Assembly: GCF_049720995.1 (NCBI RefSeq)
Contig: NZ_JBNASF010000009.1
Coordinates: forward strand, 1-55,365
DNA: 55,365 bases
Direction of reading: 5' to 3'
Origin: Methanothermobacter sp049720995
GTDB taxonomy: Archaea; Methanobacteriota; Methanobacteria; Methanobacteriales; Methanothermobacteraceae
The notes beneath the pieces were generated by a model, which did not search any database, had not been told where the DNA came from, and worked only from the letters and a program-made list of their open reading frames with translations. A program made the translations under genes and the position numbers. Below are positions 8,700 through 15,701 of the stretch, one piece after another. How positions within the stretch are numbered: position 1 is the stretch's first letter; each line of letters opens with the position of its first letter.

Positions 8700-9050
8700 A
8701 TGGGTGACTATGAATCAGGTACGGCAATTTTTCTGAGCATCATCGTGGGCTTCATCATGCTATTCTTCATTGACGGCCTCTTTGTTTATACCTTCACAGG
8801 ATTCCTGGCGGCCTACCTCACAAGGGCTGAAAGGAGAAGTGCAGGTGAAGGGGCTGCCGCTTCACTCATACTTGCAGTTATGAGTTTCTCATCAGGGATG
8901 ATATTCGGTCCCAGAATGCCCGGTAGAATTGCAGGTCTTGCCGCGCCTGATATCTTCACCTTCACCACAGGTCTCGTAATAATTGGGGGCCTTAGCTTCC
9001 TGCTCGGTGGTATCGGGGGCTACATCGCTGTGAAGGCCTTCAGGGAGTAG
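8700..9050 (+). CDS. Small integral membrane protein of unknown function
   Basis: This 116-residue protein has three to four hydrophobic helices (about 8-40, 50-68 and 88-112) rich in Gly, Ala and Phe, with basic residues between helices one and two. It resembles archaeal small membrane proteins of the DUF5518/YrzE type in its glycine pattern, but I cannot assign it. I use ATG 8700, which follows GGGAGAGGAG by 9 nt, rather than a GTG at 8679. It ends 4 bp before tyrA and is probably cotranscribed with it. Confidence 0.75.
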   Translation: MGDYESGTAIFLSIIVGFIMLFFIDGLFVYTFTGFLAAYLTRAERRSAGEGAAASLILAVMSFSSGMIFGPRMPGRIAGLAAPDIFTFTTGLVIIGGLSFLLGGIGGYIAVKAFRE

Positions 9051-9054
9051 GCTG

Positions 9055-10365
9055 GTGGAAATGATTGTGAGCATCATAGGGGGTACTCGTGGGCTTGGAT
9101 ACTGGATAGCCCGATTCCTGAAAAGGGAGGGCTTAAAGGTCATAATCACCGGAAGGGACCATGATGCTGGAATGGAAGCCGCATCAAAGATTGGTGTGGA
9201 ATACTGTGGTGACAACGTTCAGGCAGCATCCCGTGCAGATGTCGTGGTTGTTTCTGTGCCGATAGATGTAACTGCAGATGTTATAAGGGAGGTCGCCCCC
9301 CACGTCAGGGAGGGGGGTCTCCTGATGGACGTCACATCTGTAAAGGAGGAGCCAGCCCGGGTCATGGAGGAGTCCATAGGGGATGGCGCCCACCACCTTC
9401 CAGCCCACCCCATGTTCGGACCCAGGGTGTCCTCTCTTGAGGGACAGGTAGTTGTACTCACACCTACAAAGGAAAATCCATGGGTTGATACTGTTATTGA
9501 GTTTCTTGAGAAACATAAGGCCCGTGTTATAGTAACTGACCCGGCGACCCATGACCGTATGATGAGCGTTGTCCAGGTCCTCACACACTTTGCCTACATA
9601 AGCATAGCCTCCACCCTTGAGGCAGAGGGGGTAGATATAAGGGAGTCAAGGAAATTTGCAAGCCCAATATACAACCTCATGATAGACACCATTGCAAGGA
9701 TAGTGGCCCAGAACCCATATCTGGCGTACTCCATCCAGACCCATAACCCCCATGGACAGGATATGCGTGACAGTTTCCTCAGGACGGCCTCTGAACTCAA
9801 TGAGATGCTCAGTGCTGGCAGAATGGATGAATTCGTATCAAGGATGGGTCTTGCAGCCAAGAACATCGATGATGTTGAGGCGTCCCTTGGAAGGTCCGAT
9901 AAGGCAATAGAGGCCCTCAATGAGGAACTTAAAATTCTGAAGGATTCCGTTGGAGCCGAAGTTGGTCTGAGGCACATCTATTCAGGTAAGGTGCATGTGG
10001 GGGTGCTTGAGTCGGTCACACCGGATTATGCGACCCTGAGGGAAGGTAAGAGGGTTCTCAGCTTCAAGATTTCCAATATAATGGTTCTCTCTGATGAGGA
10101 ACTTCAGAGGTGGAAGGCTGAAAACCTTTCCACACGTGTGTATGATATATCGGCTGTTTTTCCAGATACAGTGGATCCCCATGTTATTGAGTACCTGACA
10201 GGGCTTCTTGATGGTGTTGCTGGCTCAGAGGTTGTTGATGTTTACAGTGGGCCGCAGATACCCGCAGGTCATGTGAGTTTAACCCTCAGGATTCATGTAT
10301 TCCAGCAAGAGGACTACCAGAGGGTCAGGGAAATCCTTGAGGGTATGGGGGCCAGGATAAGGTAG
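9055..10365 (+). CDS. tyrA: Prephenate dehydrogenase with a C-terminal FDX-ACB-like extension
   Basis: This 436-residue protein makes 4-hydroxyphenylpyruvate from prephenate in tyrosine synthesis. It opens with a Rossmann dinucleotide site (IIGGTRGLGYWIARFL) and has the family motif HPMFGPRV near residue 118. A helical dimerisation domain follows (about 165-290). The last 76 residues are not part of standard TyrA: RVYDISAVFP, DVYSGPQIPAGHVSLTLRI and a final GARIR resemble the anticodon-binding FDX-ACB domain of PheRS beta chains. The start is GTG 9055, with AGGGAG upstream; ATG 9061 is an alternative. It is four bases from the membrane-protein gene, so the two form an operon. Confidence 0.9.
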   Translation: MEMIVSIIGGTRGLGYWIARFLKREGLKVIITGRDHDAGMEAASKIGVEYCGDNVQAASRADVVVVSVPIDVTADVIREVAPHVREGGLLMDVTSVKEEPARVMEESIGDGAHHLPAHPMFGPRVSSLEGQVVVLTPTKENPWVDTVIEFLEKHKARVIVTDPATHDRMMSVVQVLTHFAYISIASTLEAEGVDIRESRKFASPIYNLMIDTIARIVAQNPYLAYSIQTHNPHGQDMRDSFLRTASELNEMLSAGRMDEFVSRMGLAAKNIDDVEASLGRSDKAIEALNEELKILKDSVGAEVGLRHIYSGKVHVGVLESVTPDYATLREGKRVLSFKISNIMVLSDEELQRWKAENLSTRVYDISAVFPDTVDPHVIEYLTGLLDGVAGSEVVDVYSGPQIPAGHVSLTLRIHVFQQEDYQRVREILEGMGARIR

Positions 10366-10447
10366 TGGCTGCCCTCCGGTTAAAGATGGCTGAAGTGGGG
10401 CGGCAGCGTGGGTATTAATTGGTTCTGATATTAATATATAAATATAC

Positions 10448-10466
10448 CGAAAACTTTATATATGAT
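10448..10466 (+). promoter_or_regulatory. Promoter of cdc48 (BRE and TATA box)
   Basis: CCGAAAACTTTATATATGA combines a purine-rich BRE (CGAAA) with a strong TATA box. Initiation about 25 bp downstream would give a leader of roughly 80-90 nt before the cdc48 start at 10567. The surrounding 100 bp is very AT-rich. Confidence 0.65.
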
Positions 10467-10566
10467 GACTTGCTTCAATATTATAGTAACTTAAATTTAC
10501 TAAAACATTCCGTTAAATTATAAATTTAACTGGAAACATAATAATCATATAAAAGAGGTGGGTTGT

Positions 10567-12756
10567 ATGGCAGAAAAGGAAATAAAATTAAAGGTTGCAG
10601 AGGCCCTCGCCCAGCAGGACGTTGGTAGGGGGATAGCCCGTGTGGACCCCGCATGCATGGAAAAGCTGGGTCTCTCCGACGGAGACATAATCGAAATAGA
10701 GGGTAAAAAACTGACCGCTGCGACCGTCATATCATCACAGTCCGACATAGGCCTGGGAATCATAAGGATAGACGGATACCTCCGTAAAAATGCAGGGGCA
10801 TCCATCGGCGAGGAGGTGACAGTGAGGAGGGCAGACGTAAAGGACGCCCAGAAGGTCGTGCTGGCACCCGTCGACCAGGAAGTGATCATACGTGGAGATA
10901 TAAGATCAGCATTCCTCAACAGAGTCCTCGTCAAGGGAGACATAATCGTATCAGGCATAAGGCAGCAGATATCCGGTGGAGGACTCTTCGATGAGTTCTT
11001 CAGGGACTTCATGGACCTCTCACCACTGGGGGAAATAAAACTCGCGGTCGTATCAACAAGCCCCGCAGGTGTCGTGAGAGTCACACCCACAACCCAGGTG
11101 GAAATTCAGTCAAAACCCGTTGACGTCAGCAAGCTGGAGGGCGTGAAGAACCTCGTGGACGTCACATACGAGGACATCGGAGGCCTCAAGGAGGAGGTAA
11201 AAAAGGTCAGGGAGATGATAGAGATCCCCCTCAAGAGGCCAGAACTCTTCGAGAGACTGGGCATAACTCCACCAAAGGGCGTCCTCATGCACGGACCGCC
11301 AGGTACAGGTAAAACACTCCTCGCAAAGGCAGTCGCCAACGAAAGCGACGCCCACTTCATAGCCATAAACGGTCCTGAAATAATGAGCAAATACGTTGGG
11401 GGATCAGAGGAGAGACTGAGGGAATTCTTCGAGGAAGCAGAGGAAAACGCGCCATCCATCATATTCATAGACGAAATAGATGCAATAGCACCCAAAAGGG
11501 AGGACGTAAGTGGCGAGGTTGAAAGGAGAATAGTTGCCCAGCTCCTCACCCTCATGGACGGCCTGAAAAGCAGGGGACAGGTTGTGGTCATAGGTGCAAC
11601 CAACAGACCAGACGCCCTTGACCCTGCGCTGAGAAGACCCGGAAGATTCGACCGTGAAATCGAAATAGGCGTCCCTGACAGGGAAGAAAGAAAGGAGATA
11701 CTCCAGATACACACCAGGGGGATGCCCCTCGCAGAGGACGTTGACCTGGATGAACTTGCAGAGATAACCCACGGCTTCGTAGGTGCCGACCTGGAATCAC
11801 TCTGTAAGGAATCCGCCATGAGAGTGCTGAGGAGGGTTCTGCCTGAAATAAAGGCCGATGAGGAGATACCCAAAGAGGTCCTCAAGAAGATGATAGTCAC
11901 AAGGGCAGACTTCAAGGAAGCCCTTAAGGAGGTCCAGCCCTCAGCCCTCAGGGAGGTCCTCGTACAGGTGCCCAGCGTCTCATGGGAGGACATAGGTGGA
12001 CTTGAAGACGCCAAACAGGAACTCAGGGAGGCCGTGGAGTGGCCCCTCAAGTACCCCGACAGGTTCAAGAAATTCGGCATAAAACCGCCAAAGGGCATCC
12101 TGCTGCATGGATCACCGGGTACAGGTAAGACACTCCTCGCAAAGGCAGTGGCCAATGAGAGCCAGGCCAACTTCATAGCCGTGAAGGGCCCTGAACTACT
12201 CTCAAAGTGGGTGGGCGAATCTGAGAAGGGTGTCCGTGAAGTATTCAGAAAAGCACGTCAGACAGCGCCAACCGTGATCTTCTTTGATGAGATAGATTCA
12301 ATAGCCTCAGTGAGAAGTGGAAGCACAGCAGACTCAGGGGTGACACAGCGTGTTGTGAACCAGCTCCTCACAGAGATCGATGGACTTGAGGAACTTCAGG
12401 ACGTTGCTGTGATAGCCGCAACCAACAGGCCGGACATACTGGACCCTGCACTCCTCCGACCTGGAAGATTCGACAGACACGTCAAGGTCAATGATCCAGA
12501 CAGGGAGGCAAGGCTCGCCATATTCAAGGTACACACAAAGGACATGCCACTTGCAGATGACGTGGACCTTGAAAAACTCGCAGACAAAACAGAGGGATAC
12601 GTTGGTGCCGATATTGAAGCCGTATGCAGGGAGGCCGCCATGCTGACACTCAGAGAGAACATGGATGCAGAGGAGGTCCCAATGAAACACTTCCTTGAGG
12701 CCATGGAAAAGATAAAACCAAAGGGTGGCTTTGAGGAACAGGTTCAGTACCATTAA
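10567..12756 (+). CDS. cdc48: Cdc48/p97/VAT-type AAA+ unfoldase
   Basis: This 729-residue protein is full length. It has the double-psi-barrel/beta-clam N domain (residues 1-185) and two AAA+ rings. D1 has Walker A GPPGTGKT near 240 and Walker B FIDEIDAIAP; D2 has Walker A GSPGTGKT near 515 and FFDEIDSIAS. Both rings keep the arginine-finger RRPGRFDREI/LRPGRFDRHV segments. It extracts and unfolds proteins with ATP and in archaea can feed the 20S proteasome. The C-terminus (VQYH) is close to, but not, a canonical HbYX proteasome-docking motif. ATG 10567 follows AGAGGTG by 6 nt. Codons are strongly biased toward C- and A-ending synonyms, which suggests high expression. Confidence 0.97.
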   Translation: MAEKEIKLKVAEALAQQDVGRGIARVDPACMEKLGLSDGDIIEIEGKKLTAATVISSQSDIGLGIIRIDGYLRKNAGASIGEEVTVRRADVKDAQKVVLAPVDQEVIIRGDIRSAFLNRVLVKGDIIVSGIRQQISGGGLFDEFFRDFMDLSPLGEIKLAVVSTSPAGVVRVTPTTQVEIQSKPVDVSKLEGVKNLVDVTYEDIGGLKEEVKKVREMIEIPLKRPELFERLGITPPKGVLMHGPPGTGKTLLAKAVANESDAHFIAINGPEIMSKYVGGSEERLREFFEEAEENAPSIIFIDEIDAIAPKREDVSGEVERRIVAQLLTLMDGLKSRGQVVVIGATNRPDALDPALRRPGRFDREIEIGVPDREERKEILQIHTRGMPLAEDVDLDELAEITHGFVGADLESLCKESAMRVLRRVLPEIKADEEIPKEVLKKMIVTRADFKEALKEVQPSALREVLVQVPSVSWEDIGGLEDAKQELREAVEWPLKYPDRFKKFGIKPPKGILLHGSPGTGKTLLAKAVANESQANFIAVKGPELLSKWVGESEKGVREVFRKARQTAPTVIFFDEIDSIASVRSGSTADSGVTQRVVNQLLTEIDGLEELQDVAVIAATNRPDILDPALLRPGRFDRHVKVNDPDREARLAIFKVHTKDMPLADDVDLEKLADKTEGYVGADIEAVCREAAMLTLRENMDAEEVPMKHFLEAMEKIKPKGGFEEQVQYH

Positions 12757-12763
12757 CCTCCAC

Positions 12764-12770
12764 TTTTTTT
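12764..12770 (+). terminator. U-run terminator after cdc48
   Basis: Seven T begin 8 bp past the cdc48 stop, the usual form of an archaeal intrinsic terminator. A second run of six T at 12841-12846 may be a backup. Confidence 0.5.
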
Positions 12771-12802
12771 AAATGAATATAATACATTTTTAAATTTAAA
12801 AT

Positions 12803-12832
12803 ATTTCAATCCCATTTTGGTCTGATTTTAAC
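12803..12832 (-). CRISPR. Solitary CRISPR repeat (no spacer, no second repeat)
   Basis: The 30 bp here begin ATTTCAATCCCATTTTGGTC and end TGATTTTAAC. To my knowledge this is identical to the M. thermautotrophicus CRISPR repeat, whose crRNA strand runs GTTAAAATC...ATTGAAAT, that is, on the minus strand here. No second copy is found one period (about 66 bp) to either side. The flank to the right, which is upstream on the crRNA strand, is several hundred bp of AT-rich non-coding DNA and so leader-like. It could be a decayed array, an array seed, or a single repeat moved by recombination. Confidence 0.9.
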
Positions 12833-13392
12833 AGGGCGGATTTTTTCTTTATTTGACCTGTATCGTTCTGAAATTTCTCCTCTCAGACTTATAAATCTGT
12901 CGATCCCCAATAATGCAGTTCATTTATATTGACAGACGACTCCCTGTAAGGCTTCATAAGTAAAAAATAAAGATCATGAACTGTTCAAAAAATTATAATC
13001 AAAATTTTAGCAGGATAAAAATTCAAAAATCAAATATAAAGTCTTCTAATGATAAAAAAGCTTAAAATAACATATGGTTATTATAAAAGGCCGGTTAGAA
13101 AATGGTCAAAAACTTCCGGAGAATATCCCTTCAATGACCGTAAAAAATAATTTTAGCGGATTAAAAGTTTTAAAAATAATTTTTAGCGTGATATGAAATT
13201 ATTAGAATCATTAAAAATGTTTTATAAATTCATAGAGTTTATTGAAATTCCTATTATTGAATCAAAACCCTCTTAAATTTCTATAATCTAAAAAAACAAA
13301 ATTTAAGCAATTATATAGGTCATTTTGGTGGATTCAGAAGGTAAAAATCACTAAGGTAAATACTGGAAAGAGTCAGACATCCTCACAACACC

Positions 13393-13558
13393 TTTAAGTG
13401 GTAATTTCAGTGTATCCTGCTGAGGCCCCGAGTTCCATATCGTCTCCTCATAACTATTTTTAAGTGGTCATTCCAACTATATCTAAAGTCAATTTATATT
13501 AAGTGTATTGGGAGGACCCCGAACACGGTGGTCATTCCAACTATATCTAAAGTCAATT
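13393..13558 (+). repeat. 31-bp direct repeat pair with a degenerate third copy, upstream of ahcY
   Basis: The copies at 13464-13494 and 13528-13558 are identical over 31 bp (beginning GTGGTCATTCCAAC), offset by 64 bp, and flank an unrelated 33-bp insert. A diverged relative begins at 13398 (GTGGTAATTTCA...TATC), 66 bp to the left. The last copy ends 19 bp before the ahcY start, so the 5' leader or promoter segment of ahcY has been copied. Repeat length, insert length and period resemble a small CRISPR array, but the sequence is unrelated to the repeat at 12803. Confidence 0.9.
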
Positions 13559-13577
13559 AGGTTAACCTGGTGATAAG

Positions 13578-14831
13578 ATGCCATATAATGTTAAAGACAT
13601 TTCACTTGCCCCCCAGGGTAAAAAGAAGATCATGTGGGTTCAGGAACACATGCCTGTACTTGAAAGGATCAAGAGGGACTTCTCAGAGGAAAAACCATTC
13701 AAGGGGATCACAGTAGCATCATGCCTGCACATAGAACCAAAGACCATAAACCTGGGACTCACCCTCCTGGCAGGCGGTGCAGAGGTTGCCATGACAGGAT
13801 GCAACCCACTATCAACCCAGGACGATGCAGCCGCCGCCGGAGCGAAAATGGGCCTCAACATGTACGGCTGGCGCGGTGAAACCAATGAGGAGTACTATGA
13901 AAACATACACCGCGTCCTGGACCATGAACCAGACATCCTCATCGACGACGGGGCAGACATGATATTCCTCGTCCACAGGGAAAGAAGAGAACTACTGGAT
14001 GGAATAATAGGTGCCTGTGAGGAGACAACAACAGGAATACACCGACTGAGGGCCATGGCAGCCGATGGTGCCCTCGAATTTCCCGTAATGGCCGTGAACG
14101 ACGCCTATACAAAGTACCTCTTCGACAACCGATATGGTACCGGCCAGTCAACATTTGACTCCATAATGGGGACCACCAACATGCTCATAGCAGGTAAAAC
14201 CGTTGTGGTGTGTGGCTATGGCTGGTGCGGGCGTGGAATAGCCCTGAGGGCGCAGGGTCTTGGCGCGAATGTCATAGTAACCGAGGTTAACCCCATAAGG
14301 GCGCTTGAGGCCCGTATGGATGGATTCAGGGTGATGAGGGTTTCAGAGGCCGTTAAACATGCGGACATACTCGTAACTGCAACAGGAAACACCGATGTGG
14401 TCGCTGGTGATGACTTCATGAACATGAAGGACGGCTGTGTGATGGCAAATGCAGGCCACTTCAACGTTGAAATAAACAGGGAAGATCTTGAAAGGCTATC
14501 AGAGGATAAAAGGCTGGTTAAGGAGGACATAGAGGTATTCATCATGCCTGATGGGCGCAAATTATACCTCCTCGCCGAGGGAAGACTGGTTAACCTCGCC
14601 TCAGAAAGGGGTCAGGGTCACCCTGCAGAGATAATGGACATGAGCTTTGCAATGCAGGCACTATCAGCAAGGCACCTCCTCAGTGAAAAACCTGAACCCG
14701 GCGTCTACAGGGCCCCTGATGAAATAGACATGCGGGTTGCGGAGATGAAACTGGAGGCCATGGGGATCCAGATCGATGAACTGACAGAGAAACAGCTAAG
14801 GTACCTTGAAAACTGGGAAGAGGGGACATAG
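13578..14831 (+). CDS. ahcY: S-adenosylhomocysteine / S-inosylhomocysteine hydrolase
   Basis: This 417-residue protein is of archaeal length. The N-terminal substrate domain includes TGCNPLSTQDDAAAA, an E-x-x-x-Y-Y segment near 100 and the DDGADM motif. The NAD domain has VVCGYGWCGRGIA near residue 213, and the conserved lysine and tyrosine of the C-terminal tail lie in KQLRY. It splits SAH into homocysteine and adenosine after methyl transfer. In Methanocaldococcus jannaschii the homologue prefers the deaminated substrate S-inosylhomocysteine, and that may hold here. Start: ATG 13578 behind GGTGATA. The upstream region holds 31-bp direct repeats. Confidence 0.96.
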   Translation: MPYNVKDISLAPQGKKKIMWVQEHMPVLERIKRDFSEEKPFKGITVASCLHIEPKTINLGLTLLAGGAEVAMTGCNPLSTQDDAAAAGAKMGLNMYGWRGETNEEYYENIHRVLDHEPDILIDDGADMIFLVHRERRELLDGIIGACEETTTGIHRLRAMAADGALEFPVMAVNDAYTKYLFDNRYGTGQSTFDSIMGTTNMLIAGKTVVVCGYGWCGRGIALRAQGLGANVIVTEVNPIRALEARMDGFRVMRVSEAVKHADILVTATGNTDVVAGDDFMNMKDGCVMANAGHFNVEINREDLERLSEDKRLVKEDIEVFIMPDGRKLYLLAEGRLVNLASERGQGHPAEIMDMSFAMQALSARHLLSEKPEPGVYRAPDEIDMRVAEMKLEAMGIQIDELTEKQLRYLENWEEGT

Positions 14832-14841
14832 GAGGAAGAAC

Positions 14842-15462
14842 TTGGGTTTCTTCAGGATGATAGATAAGGGCAAAAGCCCTGTAAGGCTCTTCGTTGGTGG
14901 TGTGCATGGAAAGGAGGGTCTCACAGCAATAAGGGCCCTCAAGAGGCTGGGTTTCAATGACATCCGGAGGGGAAAGCTTATAATATACAGCTGCAACCCC
15001 ACAGAGTACATGAGCACCCTTGACCCCAATTATTACAGAAGCGAGCAGGGAATGGAAATAATAGGACTCATAGAGAAGTACCGGCCATCAACATACCTTG
15101 AGGCCCACTGCTACAGGGAGGGGAGCTACGGCAGGTTAACTGATCCCTCAAGGAGGAGCCTTGATGGTGTCCCTCCCCTAATAGAACTGGAGAGGGGTGT
15201 TCTGATAGGTTCAGTATCACCCCACATACGCAAGAAACTCTTCAGACGCGAGGATATCTGCCTCACCATTGAAATGCCCTGTCTGAGGAGTTCCAAAGAC
15301 GAACTTGATGGACTTGAGGTTTACGTGAATTTCCTGAAGACTGTTGCATCATCAGAAACCCGTGAAGAACTGGAAGAGCGTCTTGGCAGGAGATACCCTG
15401 AACAGGTTGAAACCGCGAGGAGATACGCCAGGGAGTTCTTCGGGGAATACCCCCCATTCTAG
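14842..15462 (+). CDS. DUF2119 protein, possible M14-like metallohydrolase
   Basis: This 206-residue protein belongs, as far as I can tell, to the methanogen DUF2119 family of unknown function. By eye it follows the layout of aspartoacylase/M14 zinc hydrolases: an HxxE motif in FVGGVHGKEG near residue 25, NPTEYMSTLDPNYYR near 62 (compare the NP...DxNR loop), a later histidine in YLEAHCY and a glutamate in LTIEMP near 148. These would give two His and one Glu for zinc plus a catalytic Glu. I chose TTG 14842, which follows GGAGGAAG by 5-8 nt; ATG 14806 would lie inside ahcY and lacks a site. It is probably cotranscribed with ahcY. Confidence 0.7.
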   Translation: MGFFRMIDKGKSPVRLFVGGVHGKEGLTAIRALKRLGFNDIRRGKLIIYSCNPTEYMSTLDPNYYRSEQGMEIIGLIEKYRPSTYLEAHCYREGSYGRLTDPSRRSLDGVPPLIELERGVLIGSVSPHIRKKLFRREDICLTIEMPCLRSSKDELDGLEVYVNFLKTVASSETREELEERLGRRYPEQVETARRYAREFFGEYPPF

Positions 15463-15484
15463 AATGCTGGAAAATCATGTCCAT

Positions 15485-15579
15485 GATGAATGGGATACAG
15501 ATGATGCTTAGGGCTTAACTTCTATGATGATAAGAATGAAGTTAAAATCGGATGAATGGGATACAGATGATGCTTAGGG
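15485..15579 (+). repeat. 29-bp direct repeat pair flanking a 37-bp insert
   Basis: The copies at 15485-15513 and 15551-15579 are identical over exactly 29 bp (beginning GATGAATGGGATACAG) and offset by 66 bp. The 37-bp insert is unlike the sequence after the second copy, so this is not a plain tandem duplication. The insert contains the inverted repeat TTAACTTC...GAAGTTAA, able to form a hairpin with a 15-nt loop. The repeat shares AATGGGAT with the real CRISPR repeat on its minus strand. It lies just after the DUF2119 stop. Confidence 0.95.
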
Positions 15580-15604
15580 ATAAAACATTATACTGAATCA
15601 TGTT

Positions 15605-15701
15605 AATGAAGATATACCTTAGGTGAAGTCTGGGGAAAATAGAAGAAAAACCCGATATGGATTTTGAATGAATGAAGATATACCTTAGGTGAAGTCTGGG
15701 G
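15605..15701 (+). repeat. 31-bp direct repeat pair flanking a 35-bp insert, overlapping the helicase start
   Basis: The copies at 15605-15635 and 15671-15701 are identical over 31 bp (beginning AATGAAGATATACC), offset by 66 bp, with an unrelated 35-bp insert. The second copy contains the AGGTGA ribosome site and the first base of the helicase start codon. The first copy is therefore a decoy initiation region that opens a 14-codon frame ending TGA at about 15667. The unrelated insert and the exact repeat borders point to an insertion with target duplication. Confidence 0.95.

Larger units (their letters stand above)
12757..13577. other. Long AT-rich intergenic region between cdc48 and ahcY
   Basis: No open frame with a ribosome site is visible in these 821 bp. 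The region holds a terminator, the lone CRISPR repeat and, at 13141-13160 and 13170-13190, a near-duplicated TAAAAATAATTTTTAGCG motif, with a related AATTTTAGCAGGATAAAA at 13003-13020. Its right end carries 31-bp direct repeats. The AT content is far above the neighbouring genes. A small RNA or old mobile-element debris cannot be excluded. Confidence 0.6.

Noticed and set aside
11106..12176. A 356-codon frame antisense to cdc48
   Set aside because: It mirrors the repeated AAA+ domains of a clear gene, is Ser/Leu-rich as antisense frames are, and has no ribosome site or homology.
13311..13340. Possible second, degenerate CRISPR repeat (CATTTTGGT core)
   Set aside because: Only nine consecutive bases match and the rest aligns poorly; it could be chance in AT-rich DNA.
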